Positions 8,230 to 14,985 of a DNA stretch of 64,000 bases are shown piece after piece. The position numbers were made by a program, and so were the translations under genes. The notes under the pieces were generated by a model that was not told where the DNA came from, made no database searches, and saw nothing but the letters and a program-made list of their open reading frames with translations. Where the stretch lies: contig JANQOU010000003.1 in the NCBI GenBank assembly GCA_028285585.1, positions 124,001-188,000 of the forward strand. Reading direction: 5' to 3'. How positions within the stretch are numbered: the stretch's first letter is position 1; every line of letters begins with the position of its first letter. This DNA comes from Acidimicrobiia bacterium. GTDB lineage: Bacteria > Actinomycetota > Acidimicrobiia > Spongiisociales > ZC4RG35.

Positions 8230-8280
8230 TCTCCGCGCTTCCCTCCGCAACCGGTCGGCTACCGGAAAGAAGGAGTGTCT

Positions 8281-8478
8281 ATGACACGGTTTGGGAGATG
8301 GCTGCGCGCCGGATCCATCGATGAGAGCGGTCAAGGGACCGTCGAGTATTTCCTGGTCATCCTGGCGGCTTCGGCTCTCGCCATCATCGCCCTCAACTGG
8401 CTGAACTCCGGCGGTGGGGGAGGTCTGCTGGGCGACCTGTTCGGCAATGTCATCGGATGGGTGCTGGGCCGGTTCTGA
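8281..8478 (+). CDS. Flp-like pilin subunit (DUF4244 type)
   Basis: ATG 8281 is preceded by AAGAAGGAG about seven bases upstream, the best ribosome site in the locus, as expected for an abundant subunit. The 65-residue product has a short basic leader, the prepilin-like junction GQGTVEYFLVILAASALA with the conserved Glu at +5, one hydrophobic helix, and a Gly-rich then hydrophobic tail. This matches actinobacterial DUF4244/Flp pilins, which are cleaved by a TadV-type peptidase after the Gly. No peptidase gene is visible here. The 51 bases after tadC may carry a separate promoter. Confidence 0.85.
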   Translation: MTRFGRWLRAGSIDESGQGTVEYFLVILAASALAIIALNWLNSGGGGGLLGDLFGNVIGWVLGRF

Positions 8479-8840
8479 GATCTGAGCGGGGGAGCGTCAC
8501 CGTGGAGTTCTTTCTGGTCCTCCCAATCTTGGCGATCGTCCTGATCGGGGCTCTTCAGGTGATAGGCCTGGCTCGGGCACGGGTCGAGTTGGTAGGTGCG
8601 GTCCGGGAGGGAGCAAGGGTGGCTGCGACCACTCCTGATCCCGCCCGGGCCGTGCAAGCCGTGGAGGATGCGATGCCACCGGAGGCGCGGTCTCGGCTTC
8701 GGATCTCCGTTTCTCGGCCGGGGGAGGTGGGGAAGCCGGCTCGAGTCACTGCGGTGCTTCGTCATGGCTTTGGCCCACCCTTGCCATCCGATCTCAGTGT
8801 CGATCTGACCGCATCGGCGGTCATGGCCGTTGAGCGCTGA
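8457..8840 (+). CDS. tadE: TadE-like pseudopilin
   Basis: The 127-residue product overlaps the pilin end by 22 bases if ATG 8457 is used; a GTG near 8502 would give a shorter form. RGSVTVEFFLVLPILAIVL is the TadE signature, with the conserved VEF/VEFALV and a single N-terminal membrane helix. The remainder is a small extracytoplasmic alpha/beta domain (AVREGARVAATTPDPARA). TadE-like proteins are minor pseudopilins of the Tad system. It ends inside the next gene start. Confidence 0.8.
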   Translation: MGAGPVLRSERGSVTVEFFLVLPILAIVLIGALQVIGLARARVELVGAVREGARVAATTPDPARAVQAVEDAMPPEARSRLRISVSRPGEVGKPARVTAVLRHGFGPPLPSDLSVDLTASAVMAVER

Positions 8841-9216
8841 ACGGGGTGGGGCTGCTGTCGTCGTCATGGCGATGGCGGCCCTGCTCCTGGTTGTGGCGAC
8901 AGGAGTGGTCTCGATGGCGATGGTGCTGGCCGGACGTGCCCAGGCGTCGAATGCCGCGGATGCGGCGGCACTCGCTGCTGCTGTGGCGTCTTACCCGCCT
9001 GCTTCTCAGACGACTCCTTCAGCGGCTGCCGGCTCGATGGCGCGCCACAACGGAGCTGCTGTGGTTACTTGTGCTTGCCCTGTTGATGGCTCGTTGTCGG
9101 CTCGGGTTGTGGAGGTAGTTGTCGAACTGCCTATGGAGGTTCCTCTGTTCGGCGAGGTCTTGGTTCGCTCTTCGGCTCGGGCCGAGTTCGATCCTCTTCT
9201 CTGGCTGGGGCGATAG
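8830..9216 (+). CDS. TadF/Rv3654c-like secretion protein
   Basis: The start is TTG 8830, overlapping tadE by 11 bases, giving 128 residues. The N-terminus ERGGAAVVVMAMAALLLV and the segment GRAQASNAADAAALAAA are typical of the TadG/TadF-like helix with an Ala-rich continuation. The rest is a small beta domain ending SSARAEFDPLLWLGR. Its last 22 codons and the following start region of polX are repeated at 10473 and 11583. It is the last gene of the tad series; no rcpC or tadZ follows. Confidence 0.75.
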   Translation: MSAERGGAAVVVMAMAALLLVVATGVVSMAMVLAGRAQASNAADAAALAAAVASYPPASQTTPSAAAGSMARHNGAAVVTCACPVDGSLSARVVEVVVELPMEVPLFGEVLVRSSARAEFDPLLWLGR

Positions 9217-9229
9217 TCAGGAGTCATGG
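9148..9229. repeat. tadF-3'/polX-start repeat, copy A
   Basis: This is the 3' end of the intact tadF gene, its stop, a GTCAGGAGTC ribosome site and an ATGG start. It corresponds to 11583-11663, where the real polX gene begins. After the ATG at 9226 the homology stops. That ATG opens a chance 59-codon frame ending at 9405, which looks like debris rather than a gene. Confidence 0.88.
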
Positions 9230-9401
9230 CATTGGGGTCTCCAGCTTCGTATAGGCTGTCTGAGGGTCAAGCTGAAGAGCCGTCAAGCCGATGCATACCG
9301 CGAACCACCACAAACCAGGATTGCCAGAACGGTGAGCGTGAACCTGTGTTAACTTCATCTGGGTTGAAGGTCGATAACTTGACCACCAAGGCGAACCACC
9401 T

Positions 9402-9797
9402 ATGACAGGGACGTTTTTGCACGTTTCGGATGTGGCTGACGAGATCGTGCAGTCTTACCTGCATCGACTGACGCGTCGGATTGGCAACGAGCACATAAAA
9501 GAGGTCTGGTTCAGAGTTGTGTCCGGGTCGTTTGTGTTGCCTCTGGACAGCAGAACCACAGTGATCGACACGCCCATCTTCGAAGTGTTGATAAGCGTTT
9601 CCGAGCCGATGTCAGGACTGAGCAGTGCTTTGGCCGGGGCGGCAACTGAAATGCGAGGCAAGCTTCGGGTTATGCCGGACGCTGTCATGGATGGTGATCT
9701 GACATCGGCGGACCTGGAGTCGGGGGGTTGGTGCCAGACGGACGTGCCCAGAGTCGTGTCGCCGGTTCCGGCACAGGAAGCTCTGGCTCTGAGCTAG
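9402..9797 (+). CDS. Hypothetical protein in an acquired segment
   Basis: This 131-residue protein has no membrane segment or signal. It begins with a helical stretch (VSDVADEIVQSYLHRLTRRI), then strands around EVWFRVV and FEVLISV, and a disordered, Pro-rich C-terminus. I do not recognise it. Base composition is visibly less GC-rich than the flanking genes. It converges with the HEPN-like gene and overlaps its end by 4 bases, so the two could be a functional pair. It lies between repeat copies A and B. Confidence 0.5.
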   Translation: MTGTFLHVSDVADEIVQSYLHRLTRRIGNEHIKEVWFRVVSGSFVLPLDSRTTVIDTPIFEVLISVSEPMSGLSSALAGAATEMRGKLRVMPDAVMDGDLTSADLESGGWCQTDVPRVVSPVPAQEALALS

Positions 9798-10186
9798 AGC
9801 TCGGTTAAGACTGCTTCCATGAGTCGAATGGACTCGTTGATGAGGTCCTCGGCCTGTGTGGCGAATGGCTTGAACCACTCACTTGCCTTCTTGTTGGAGC
9901 CACGCAAGTAGCGGCTGGCATTGCAATGCCGATACAGCTCACGAACCTGCAGTTCGAGGATTTCTTTCTTCGGAAGGTCATGGTCAGCTGGGATCGCAAT
10001 GATCTCTTCGTGTTGTGTTCGCTGTTCACCTTTCTCAGCCGCCACGGCTTGTAGAGAGTGCATAACGGCGTAGTAGGCAGCTACTGGTGCCCAGCGCATC
10101 AAGATCGGATCACTGCTGCTCGCAAGTTTGCGTGCCAGCTCCGCGGCTTCTGAACTCCAGAGCTTGTGATCAGAGACTGATCCCAT
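9794..10186 (-). CDS. Small helical protein resembling HEPN-domain nucleases
   Basis: The preferred start is ATG 10186 (130 residues); a TTG at 10213 would add nine. The protein is all-helical. WAPVAAYYAVMHSLQAV resembles the tyrosine-rich second helix of HEPN proteins. RELYRHC provides an R-x4-H motif like the HEPN ribonuclease site, followed by a long C-terminal helix. HEPN proteins are often toxins or antiphage RNases. The assignment rests on this pattern only and the Polar-x-x-H part is not ideal. It is convergent with the 9402-9797 gene, which could be its partner or antidote. Confidence 0.5.
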   Translation of the reverse strand: MGSVSDHKLWSSEAAELARKLASSSDPILMRWAPVAAYYAVMHSLQAVAAEKGEQRTQHEEIIAIPADHDLPKKEILELQVRELYRHCNASRYLRGSNKKASEWFKPFATQAEDLINESIRLMEAVLTEL

Positions 10187-10436
10187 GTCAGCCGACAGTA
10201 CAACTGTCGCCAACTCGGTAGCTTGGCATCAACTAGGCCTTTTTTTCGCGAGTTGTTGTAGCGCTCCACCGCATTCGCACTTCACGAGGCATCTGCTCCT
10301 CGCTTTCGAGTGAGCGAGATGTCTAATCAGCTGGATGCCAATTCGGGAAGCTGTGGACAGCTGCTCTAGCCAAGGCGTAGAACTGTTCTGTGAGGCACGG
10401 GTCTCCGACAGGTAGTCTCGTACTCAAAGTTCACGA

Positions 10437-10464
10437 AAACGGGCCCTTGAGGCCCGTTTCCTTT
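10437..10464 (+). terminator. Rho-independent-like terminator
   Basis: AAACGGGCC pairs with GGCCCGTTT across a five-base loop, followed by CCTTT. The T-run is short but the stem is perfect. No clear upstream gene on the plus strand uses it. It may be a leftover of the inserted segment or may serve an unrecognised transcript. Confidence 0.65.
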
Positions 10465-10472
10465 GTAGGGGA

Positions 10473-10523
10473 TTCGGCGAGGTTTTGGTTCGATCCTCTT
10501 CTCTGGCTGGGGCGATAGTCAGG
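10473..10523. repeat. tadF-3' repeat, copy B (internally deleted)
   Basis: TTCGGCGAGGTTTTGGTTCG joins directly to ATCCTCTTCTCTGGCTGG and runs to GATAGTCAGG, following copy A base for base. A 23-base piece between two TTCG words is missing, and one base differs. It is closer to copy A than to copy C. It sits between the two acquired segments. Confidence 0.85.
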
Positions 10524-10534
10524 GCATCCCGTTC

Positions 10535-11486
10535 TCAGCACACATACATGGAACGGGTCGTCGAAGGTTTCACGCAGTGGCCAGCGGTCGTCACACCGCG
10601 CACACCGTTGTGCGTTGCGGCAGAACTTGGTCCACACAGGCTGTCCGTGGTGGGATTGGCTGGGTTGTTGTCGTTCTTCGAAGTGTCGAATTCGCCATTC
10701 GGATCCGTGAGCCATTCCATCCGGCCGCCTGGTTCGTAACTGATCGCGATCTGATCAGGAATGGCTAGCGACTCGACGACTTTCCGAGCAGCGGTCTCTT
10801 CGTTGGTGAGGACCGCTATCTCGTTGGGTCGTGCTGCTCCTGATGCATCGACTCCGGCGGCGTGGAGTGCCTTTTCGATCCTGTTCCAGTGAGCGGCAAC
10901 CACCGCAACTGGCACAAACCCTCCACGCACCTCGACCTTTCCGTTGCTGCCCATCAAAGCCTTAGTCTTTGCTTCGATCTCGTCCTCTCGTGCCGATACG
11001 CACACAACCAAAGTCTTGGTTTCCAAATCGGGGTTGACGGCTACAAGAACGTCCATGAAGTCATGCCAGAGTTTGTCCATCACCTCGAGCCCCGCGTAGC
11101 TCTGCCACTCGAGCAACTCGACTGCTTTCATCAGCGGATATGCCACGGTCCGTCATCAGACGTTGCACGATCGCCGGGTCAGGGACAAAGGTTCCGTTCT
11201 TCACCTCGTCTCGTGTCAACGTCGACTCGCCATCGCCTGTCGCAGGACTGAAAGCTCCGGAATCAAAAAGCAGGTTCCAATCGACTTCACCCCATGCAAA
11301 GACCTCGTCCCAACCGATCTCTGGTTCCACAAAGACGGAGAAGTGTTCGGCTGGATTGTCAGGCTCACCAACGTCCTGAGCTACGGCAGCCTCAGCCTCG
11401 GCACCCAAACTCGCCATCAGCGCTAGAGAAATCAGCGTCGTAATCCGTGCGAAAACACGATGTCTCATCCGATCGGACCCCTGCAT
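10535..11486 (-). pseudogene. Decayed S1-family serine protease (frameshift and 3' truncation)
   Basis: Two overlapping minus-strand frames belong to one protein. The first (11486 to about 11127) has a signal peptide (RITTLISLALMASLGAEAEA) and an acidic pro-region ending near DRGISADE. The second continues AVELLEWQSYAGLEVM and ends with GVRGVTTAGHC, the catalytic-His motif of chymotrypsin-like proteases. Removing one A from the AAA at 11126-11128 would join them. The gene stops 12 residues after the His, next to repeat copy B, so the Asp and Ser of the triad are lost. It is most likely a dead, secreted streptogrisin-like protease. A sequencing error could explain the frameshift but not the truncation. 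Confidence 0.75.
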
Positions 11487-11582
11487 TGTCGTCCTCGACG
11501 ATCACCGTTGAAGCTACACCATGCCCTTGGCTAAATCTGACGGCAACCGTCGTGGTCCAGGTGCCAAGTGCTTGTTCCTTCG

Positions 11583-11663
11583 TTCGGGAGGTCCTGGCTC
11601 GCTCCTCGGCTCGGGCAGAGTTCGATCCTCGTCTCTGGTTGGGGCGATAATCAGGAGTCATGG
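11583..11663. repeat. tadF-3'/polX-start repeat, copy C
   Basis: This is the copy that runs into the functional polX start. It aligns with 9148-9229 apart from about a dozen substitutions, mostly at third codon positions of the tadF frame, and still reads SSARAEFDPRLWLGR followed by a stop. Weaker protein-level similarity to the tadF end extends upstream to about 11530 (TATVVVQVP). It is therefore an older, diverged remnant of a tadF 3' end. Confidence 0.85.
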
Positions 11664-13390
11664 TCACTCGTGGCGAAGCGATGAGGATGTTGGCTGAGTT
11701 GGTGAAGCTGACTGCTCTTGACGAGGGCTCCCCTCAGGCGTTCAAGGTCCGCGCCTATGAGAAGGCTCTCGCCGGCATCGAGGGGCATCCGGGTGATCTC
11801 GATGGGATGACCAAGAGCCAGCTCACCGAGATCAAAGGTGTCGGCAACTCGACCGCCGACAAGATCCTGGAGCTGGGCAAGACAGGCAAAGTCGCCAAGT
11901 TGGAGAGTCTCCGGGAGAAGTACCCGCCGCCGTTCCTCGAACTCACCAAGATCCCCGGTTTGGGCCCTAAGACGTTGAAGAGCTTGCGCGCCCAGCTCGG
12001 TGTCGAGGATCTCGACGGGCTCAAGGAGGCGGTGGCTCAGCAGAAGCTGCGAGAGCTTCCGGGCCTTGGCGAGAAGTCCGAGGAGAAGATCGCAAAGGCA
12101 ATCGAGCGTCTCGGTCTCCATGGGAAGGACCGAAGAACTCCTCTCGTCGAGGTCTATGGCCTGGCGCGCTCGCTGGCACAACGCCTGGAAGATGTCGACG
12201 GTGTCGAGCAAGCCGAGCCATGTGGCTCGATCCGGCGCTTCTCGGAGACGATCGGCGATATCGACATCGTGGTGGCCACGACGAATCCGGCGGCAGTCTC
12301 GGAGACCGTTCTCGCATTCCCCGAGGTAAGCGAAGTGGTGGGTGCCGGGGACACCAAGACGTCCTTCCTGACACGGGAGGGGATGCAAGTCGATGTGCGC
12401 ACTGTGAGCCCCGATCAGTTGGGCTCTGCCCTCATGTACTTCACCGGGTCCAAGACCCACAACATCGCCTTACGGCAACGGGCGATCGACCGGGGCTGGC
12501 TGCTGTCTGAGTATGGGTTGTTCGATGGTGACGACGTGGTTGCCTCTGAAACGGAGGAGGCGATCTACGAGGCGCTCGAGATGCAGTTCGTGGAGCCGCC
12601 CTTGCGCGAGGGGAGCGGTGAGGTGGAGGCAGCAGCCGACGGTGAGCTGCCGGAGCTGATCCAGCGGAACCACATTCGGGGTGACCTCCACTATCACTCT
12701 GATCGCTCAGGTGACGGCCGTTCATCTCTCGAGGAGATGATCGAGGCTGGGATCGAGGCGGGATACGAGTACGTCGCTTTCACCGACCACGGTGAGGATC
12801 TGGCGATCAACGGCTCGTCCCGGGAAGAGATGCTGGCGCATCGTGACCGGATTCGACAGCTCGACGCGGCATACGACGAGATCAAGATCTTGTTCGGATG
12901 TGAGCTGAACATCGGCCCCGATGGAGACCTTGACTACGACGCCGGCTTCAGGCTCGAGTTCGACTATTGCGTGGCCTCGATTCACTCCCACTTCGACCTT
13001 TCCGTCGAAGAGCAGACCAGCCGGATCCTCAAGGCGCTCGCCGATCCTTCGGTGAATGCCATCGGTCATCTCACCGGCCGGTACGTGGGGCGCAGGCCAG
13101 GGGTTGAGCTGGACATCGACGCGGTCTTGGAAGGGCTCGCCGTGACCGGTGTCGCCTTGGAGGTCAACGGTGCACTGGATCGACTCGACGCCACGACCGA
13201 TGTGACTCGGCGGGCGCTGGCCGCCGGTGTAGACCTCGTCATCGACACCGACTCGCACCACACCATAGACTTGGTCCGGATGGGCTACGGGGTTCGGTAT
13301 GCGCAAAGGGCATGGGTGACGCCGGATCGAGTGATCAACACGCTTCCTTTAGATGGGTTTCTCGACTGGGCCGTGCGGCGACGCGGGTAG
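11660..13390 (+). CDS. polX: DNA polymerase/3'-5' exonuclease PolX
   Basis: The 576-residue protein is full length for bacterial PolX. Two helix-hairpin-helix elements occur early (EIKGVGNSTADKI, KIPGLGPKTLKSL). The polymerase palm has GSIRRFSETIGDIDIVV with the catalytic DID, and MQVDVR with the third Asp. The C-terminal third is a PHP exonuclease domain: GDLHYHSDRSGDGRSS, YVAFTDHG and a later DTDSHH. It acts in gap filling and base excision repair. ATG 11660 follows an AGGAG seven bases upstream, which is also present in the repeated segment in front of it. Confidence 0.93.
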   Translation: MVTRGEAMRMLAELVKLTALDEGSPQAFKVRAYEKALAGIEGHPGDLDGMTKSQLTEIKGVGNSTADKILELGKTGKVAKLESLREKYPPPFLELTKIPGLGPKTLKSLRAQLGVEDLDGLKEAVAQQKLRELPGLGEKSEEKIAKAIERLGLHGKDRRTPLVEVYGLARSLAQRLEDVDGVEQAEPCGSIRRFSETIGDIDIVVATTNPAAVSETVLAFPEVSEVVGAGDTKTSFLTREGMQVDVRTVSPDQLGSALMYFTGSKTHNIALRQRAIDRGWLLSEYGLFDGDDVVASETEEAIYEALEMQFVEPPLREGSGEVEAAADGELPELIQRNHIRGDLHYHSDRSGDGRSSLEEMIEAGIEAGYEYVAFTDHGEDLAINGSSREEMLAHRDRIRQLDAAYDEIKILFGCELNIGPDGDLDYDAGFRLEFDYCVASIHSHFDLSVEEQTSRILKALADPSVNAIGHLTGRYVGRRPGVELDIDAVLEGLAVTGVALEVNGALDRLDATTDVTRRALAAGVDLVIDTDSHHTIDLVRMGYGVRYAQRAWVTPDRVINTLPLDGFLDWAVRRRG

Positions 13391-13471
13391 CTCAAATCCG
13401 ATCCTTGTAATTCGCGTCCAGACCGGGAAACCTGTCCACGTTTGGCGACGACACCAAAGGAGCGCGGTCAG

Positions 13472-14779
13472 GTGGAATCCACCTTTGTCCTGGACACTTG
13501 TGTCCTGCTCGCCGACCCGTCCGCCCTTCTCCGATTCGACGAGCACCATGTGGTGCTGCCGCTCGTGGTCGTGGAAGAGCTCGACCGGAAGAAAACCCGG
13601 ATGGACGAGGTCGGCGCAAACGCACGCAGTGCGATCAGACTTCTCGAGGACTTGGGAGCGTCACGCAGCGGCGGTCTCCGCGAGGCCGCCGAGTTACCCG
13701 GCGGGGGGTCTCTCCGCATCGAGCTGAATGGGATTGTCTCCGACCGGCTCCCCAACGTGTTGGACCAATCGACGCCCGATCATCGAATCCTGGCGACATG
13801 CCTCAACCTCGACGATGAGTTGAATCCGGTCCTCGTGACCAAAGACGCCTCGCTTCGGATCAAGGGTGCCCAGCTCGGAGTTGCGGTTCAGGACTACCGG
13901 GGCGACACGGCACCTGTCGAGCAGTTGCACTCGGGATTGGTCGAGCACGAGACCGACAACGAGACGATCGACCGGCTCTACGACGAGGGCAAGATCGGTC
14001 TCACTGGTGTCACTGCCAGTGTCAACGAGTTCGTCGTCCTCCGCAGTGGGTCGTCCAAGTCGGCTCTCGCCCGTGTCATCCAGGACACTCCATCCGTCAT
14101 CGTGGAGCGAATGCCCACTCATGTGCGCGCCTTCGGCGTCGAGCCCAAGAACGTCCGGCAGACCGTTGCCATGCATCAGCTGCTCGACCCGGACATCCCG
14201 GCCGTCTCGCTCATGGGCATGGCAGGCACCGGCAAGACCTTTCTCTCGCTGGCCGCCGCTCTGGAGCAGGTGCTCGAGCAAGGCCGGTACCGGCGAGTCT
14301 CCGTGTATCGCCCGTTGGTCGCCGTAGGACGGCAGGAGCTGGGCTATCTCCCGGGTGACATCAACGAGAAGCTTGCACCCTGGATGGCGGCCGTGCACGA
14401 CAACCTCTACGCCTTGTTCTCGGACGCCGGGGCCGACGGTGCCCGATCTGCCATCGAGGAACTCGTCGATCGTGGTGAGCTGGAGATGGCCGCCGTGACC
14501 TACCTGCGTGGACGGTCCATCACTGGCGAGTTCGTGATCATCGACGAAGCGCAGAACCTCGAGCTTTCCACACTCAAAGTGATCCTCACCAGAATGTCAC
14601 GCGACTCGAAGGTGGTGTTCTGCGGAGACCTCTCCCAGGTCGACAACCCCTACATATCACCGTTTGGTGGGACGGCGGCGCTGATCGAGAAGTTCAAGGG
14701 CTCGCCGCTGTTCGCTCACGTCACCTTGGACAGATCGGTACGGTCACCATTGGCCGAGATGGCGGCCACCATTCTCTGA
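13472..14779 (+). CDS. PIN-domain PhoH family ATPase (PhoH2/YlaK type)
   Basis: GTG 13472 is preceded by AAAGGAG ten bases upstream and starts VESTFVLDTCVLLADP; a TTG at 13442 would add ten residues. The N-terminal PIN domain (about 1-130) shows VLDTCVLL, VVEELDRKK and a later Asp-rich strand. The C-terminal PhoH domain has Walker A GMAGTGKT, Walker B VIIDEAQN and GDLSQVDNPY. Length is 435 residues. PhoH2 proteins are RNA helicase/ribonucleases. In some bacteria they pair with a PhoAT antitoxin, but no such partner is visible upstream. Confidence 0.9.
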   Translation: MESTFVLDTCVLLADPSALLRFDEHHVVLPLVVVEELDRKKTRMDEVGANARSAIRLLEDLGASRSGGLREAAELPGGGSLRIELNGIVSDRLPNVLDQSTPDHRILATCLNLDDELNPVLVTKDASLRIKGAQLGVAVQDYRGDTAPVEQLHSGLVEHETDNETIDRLYDEGKIGLTGVTASVNEFVVLRSGSSKSALARVIQDTPSVIVERMPTHVRAFGVEPKNVRQTVAMHQLLDPDIPAVSLMGMAGTGKTFLSLAAALEQVLEQGRYRRVSVYRPLVAVGRQELGYLPGDINEKLAPWMAAVHDNLYALFSDAGADGARSAIEELVDRGELEMAAVTYLRGRSITGEFVIIDEAQNLELSTLKVILTRMSRDSKVVFCGDLSQVDNPYISPFGGTAALIEKFKGSPLFAHVTLDRSVRSPLAEMAATIL

Positions 14780-14790
14780 GGAGGAAAGGC

Positions 14791-14982
14791 ATGAGTGACG
14801 ACAGCAACGGCAAGCGAAGGCGTAACGGCGGTGAGCTGATCGGAATCGGCTCGATCCTCGGTGTTGGGATTGGAGCTGCGGTCGGGACCGCCATCAATGA
14901 CTTGGGCACTGGCATCTGGATCGGCGCCGTGATCGGTGTCGGGTTGGGGATGCTCGGCAGCTCCTTCGTCGGAGGGGACTGA
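14791..14982 (+). CDS. Small glycine-zipper membrane protein
   Basis: ATG 14791 follows GAGGAAAGGC, a good ribosome site, 11 bases after the PhoH gene. The 63-residue product has a basic N-terminus (KRRRNGG) and one long or two short hydrophobic segments rich in spaced glycines (GIGSILGVGIGAAVG, GAVIGVGLGMLG). This pattern is common in small membrane proteins of unknown role. It ends 3 bases before the convergent topA stop. Confidence 0.7.
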   Translation: MSDDSNGKRRRNGGELIGIGSILGVGIGAAVGTAINDLGTGIWIGAVIGVGLGMLGSSFVGGD

Positions 14983-14985
14983 CCG

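Larger units (their letters stand above)
10214..10534. other. Gene-free stretch with a terminator and repeat copy B
   Basis: No convincing reading frame is present. Reading rightwards it holds a T7 run at 10240-10246, about 190 bases with no recognised structure, the stem-loop terminator at 10437-10459 and repeat copy B at 10473-10523. A tRNA or tmRNA remnant was looked for and not found. Confidence 0.6.

Noticed and set aside
9226-9405. A 59-codon frame starting at the duplicated polX start codon and ending on the start of the 9402 gene
   Set aside because: Its start is an obvious leftover of repeat copy A and the sequence has no hydrophobic core or coding bias. It is treated as debris.
10214-10460. 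tRNA or tmRNA remnant as integration site
   Set aside because: No cloverleaf or tmRNA 3' end could be folded. Only the terminator hairpin is convincing.
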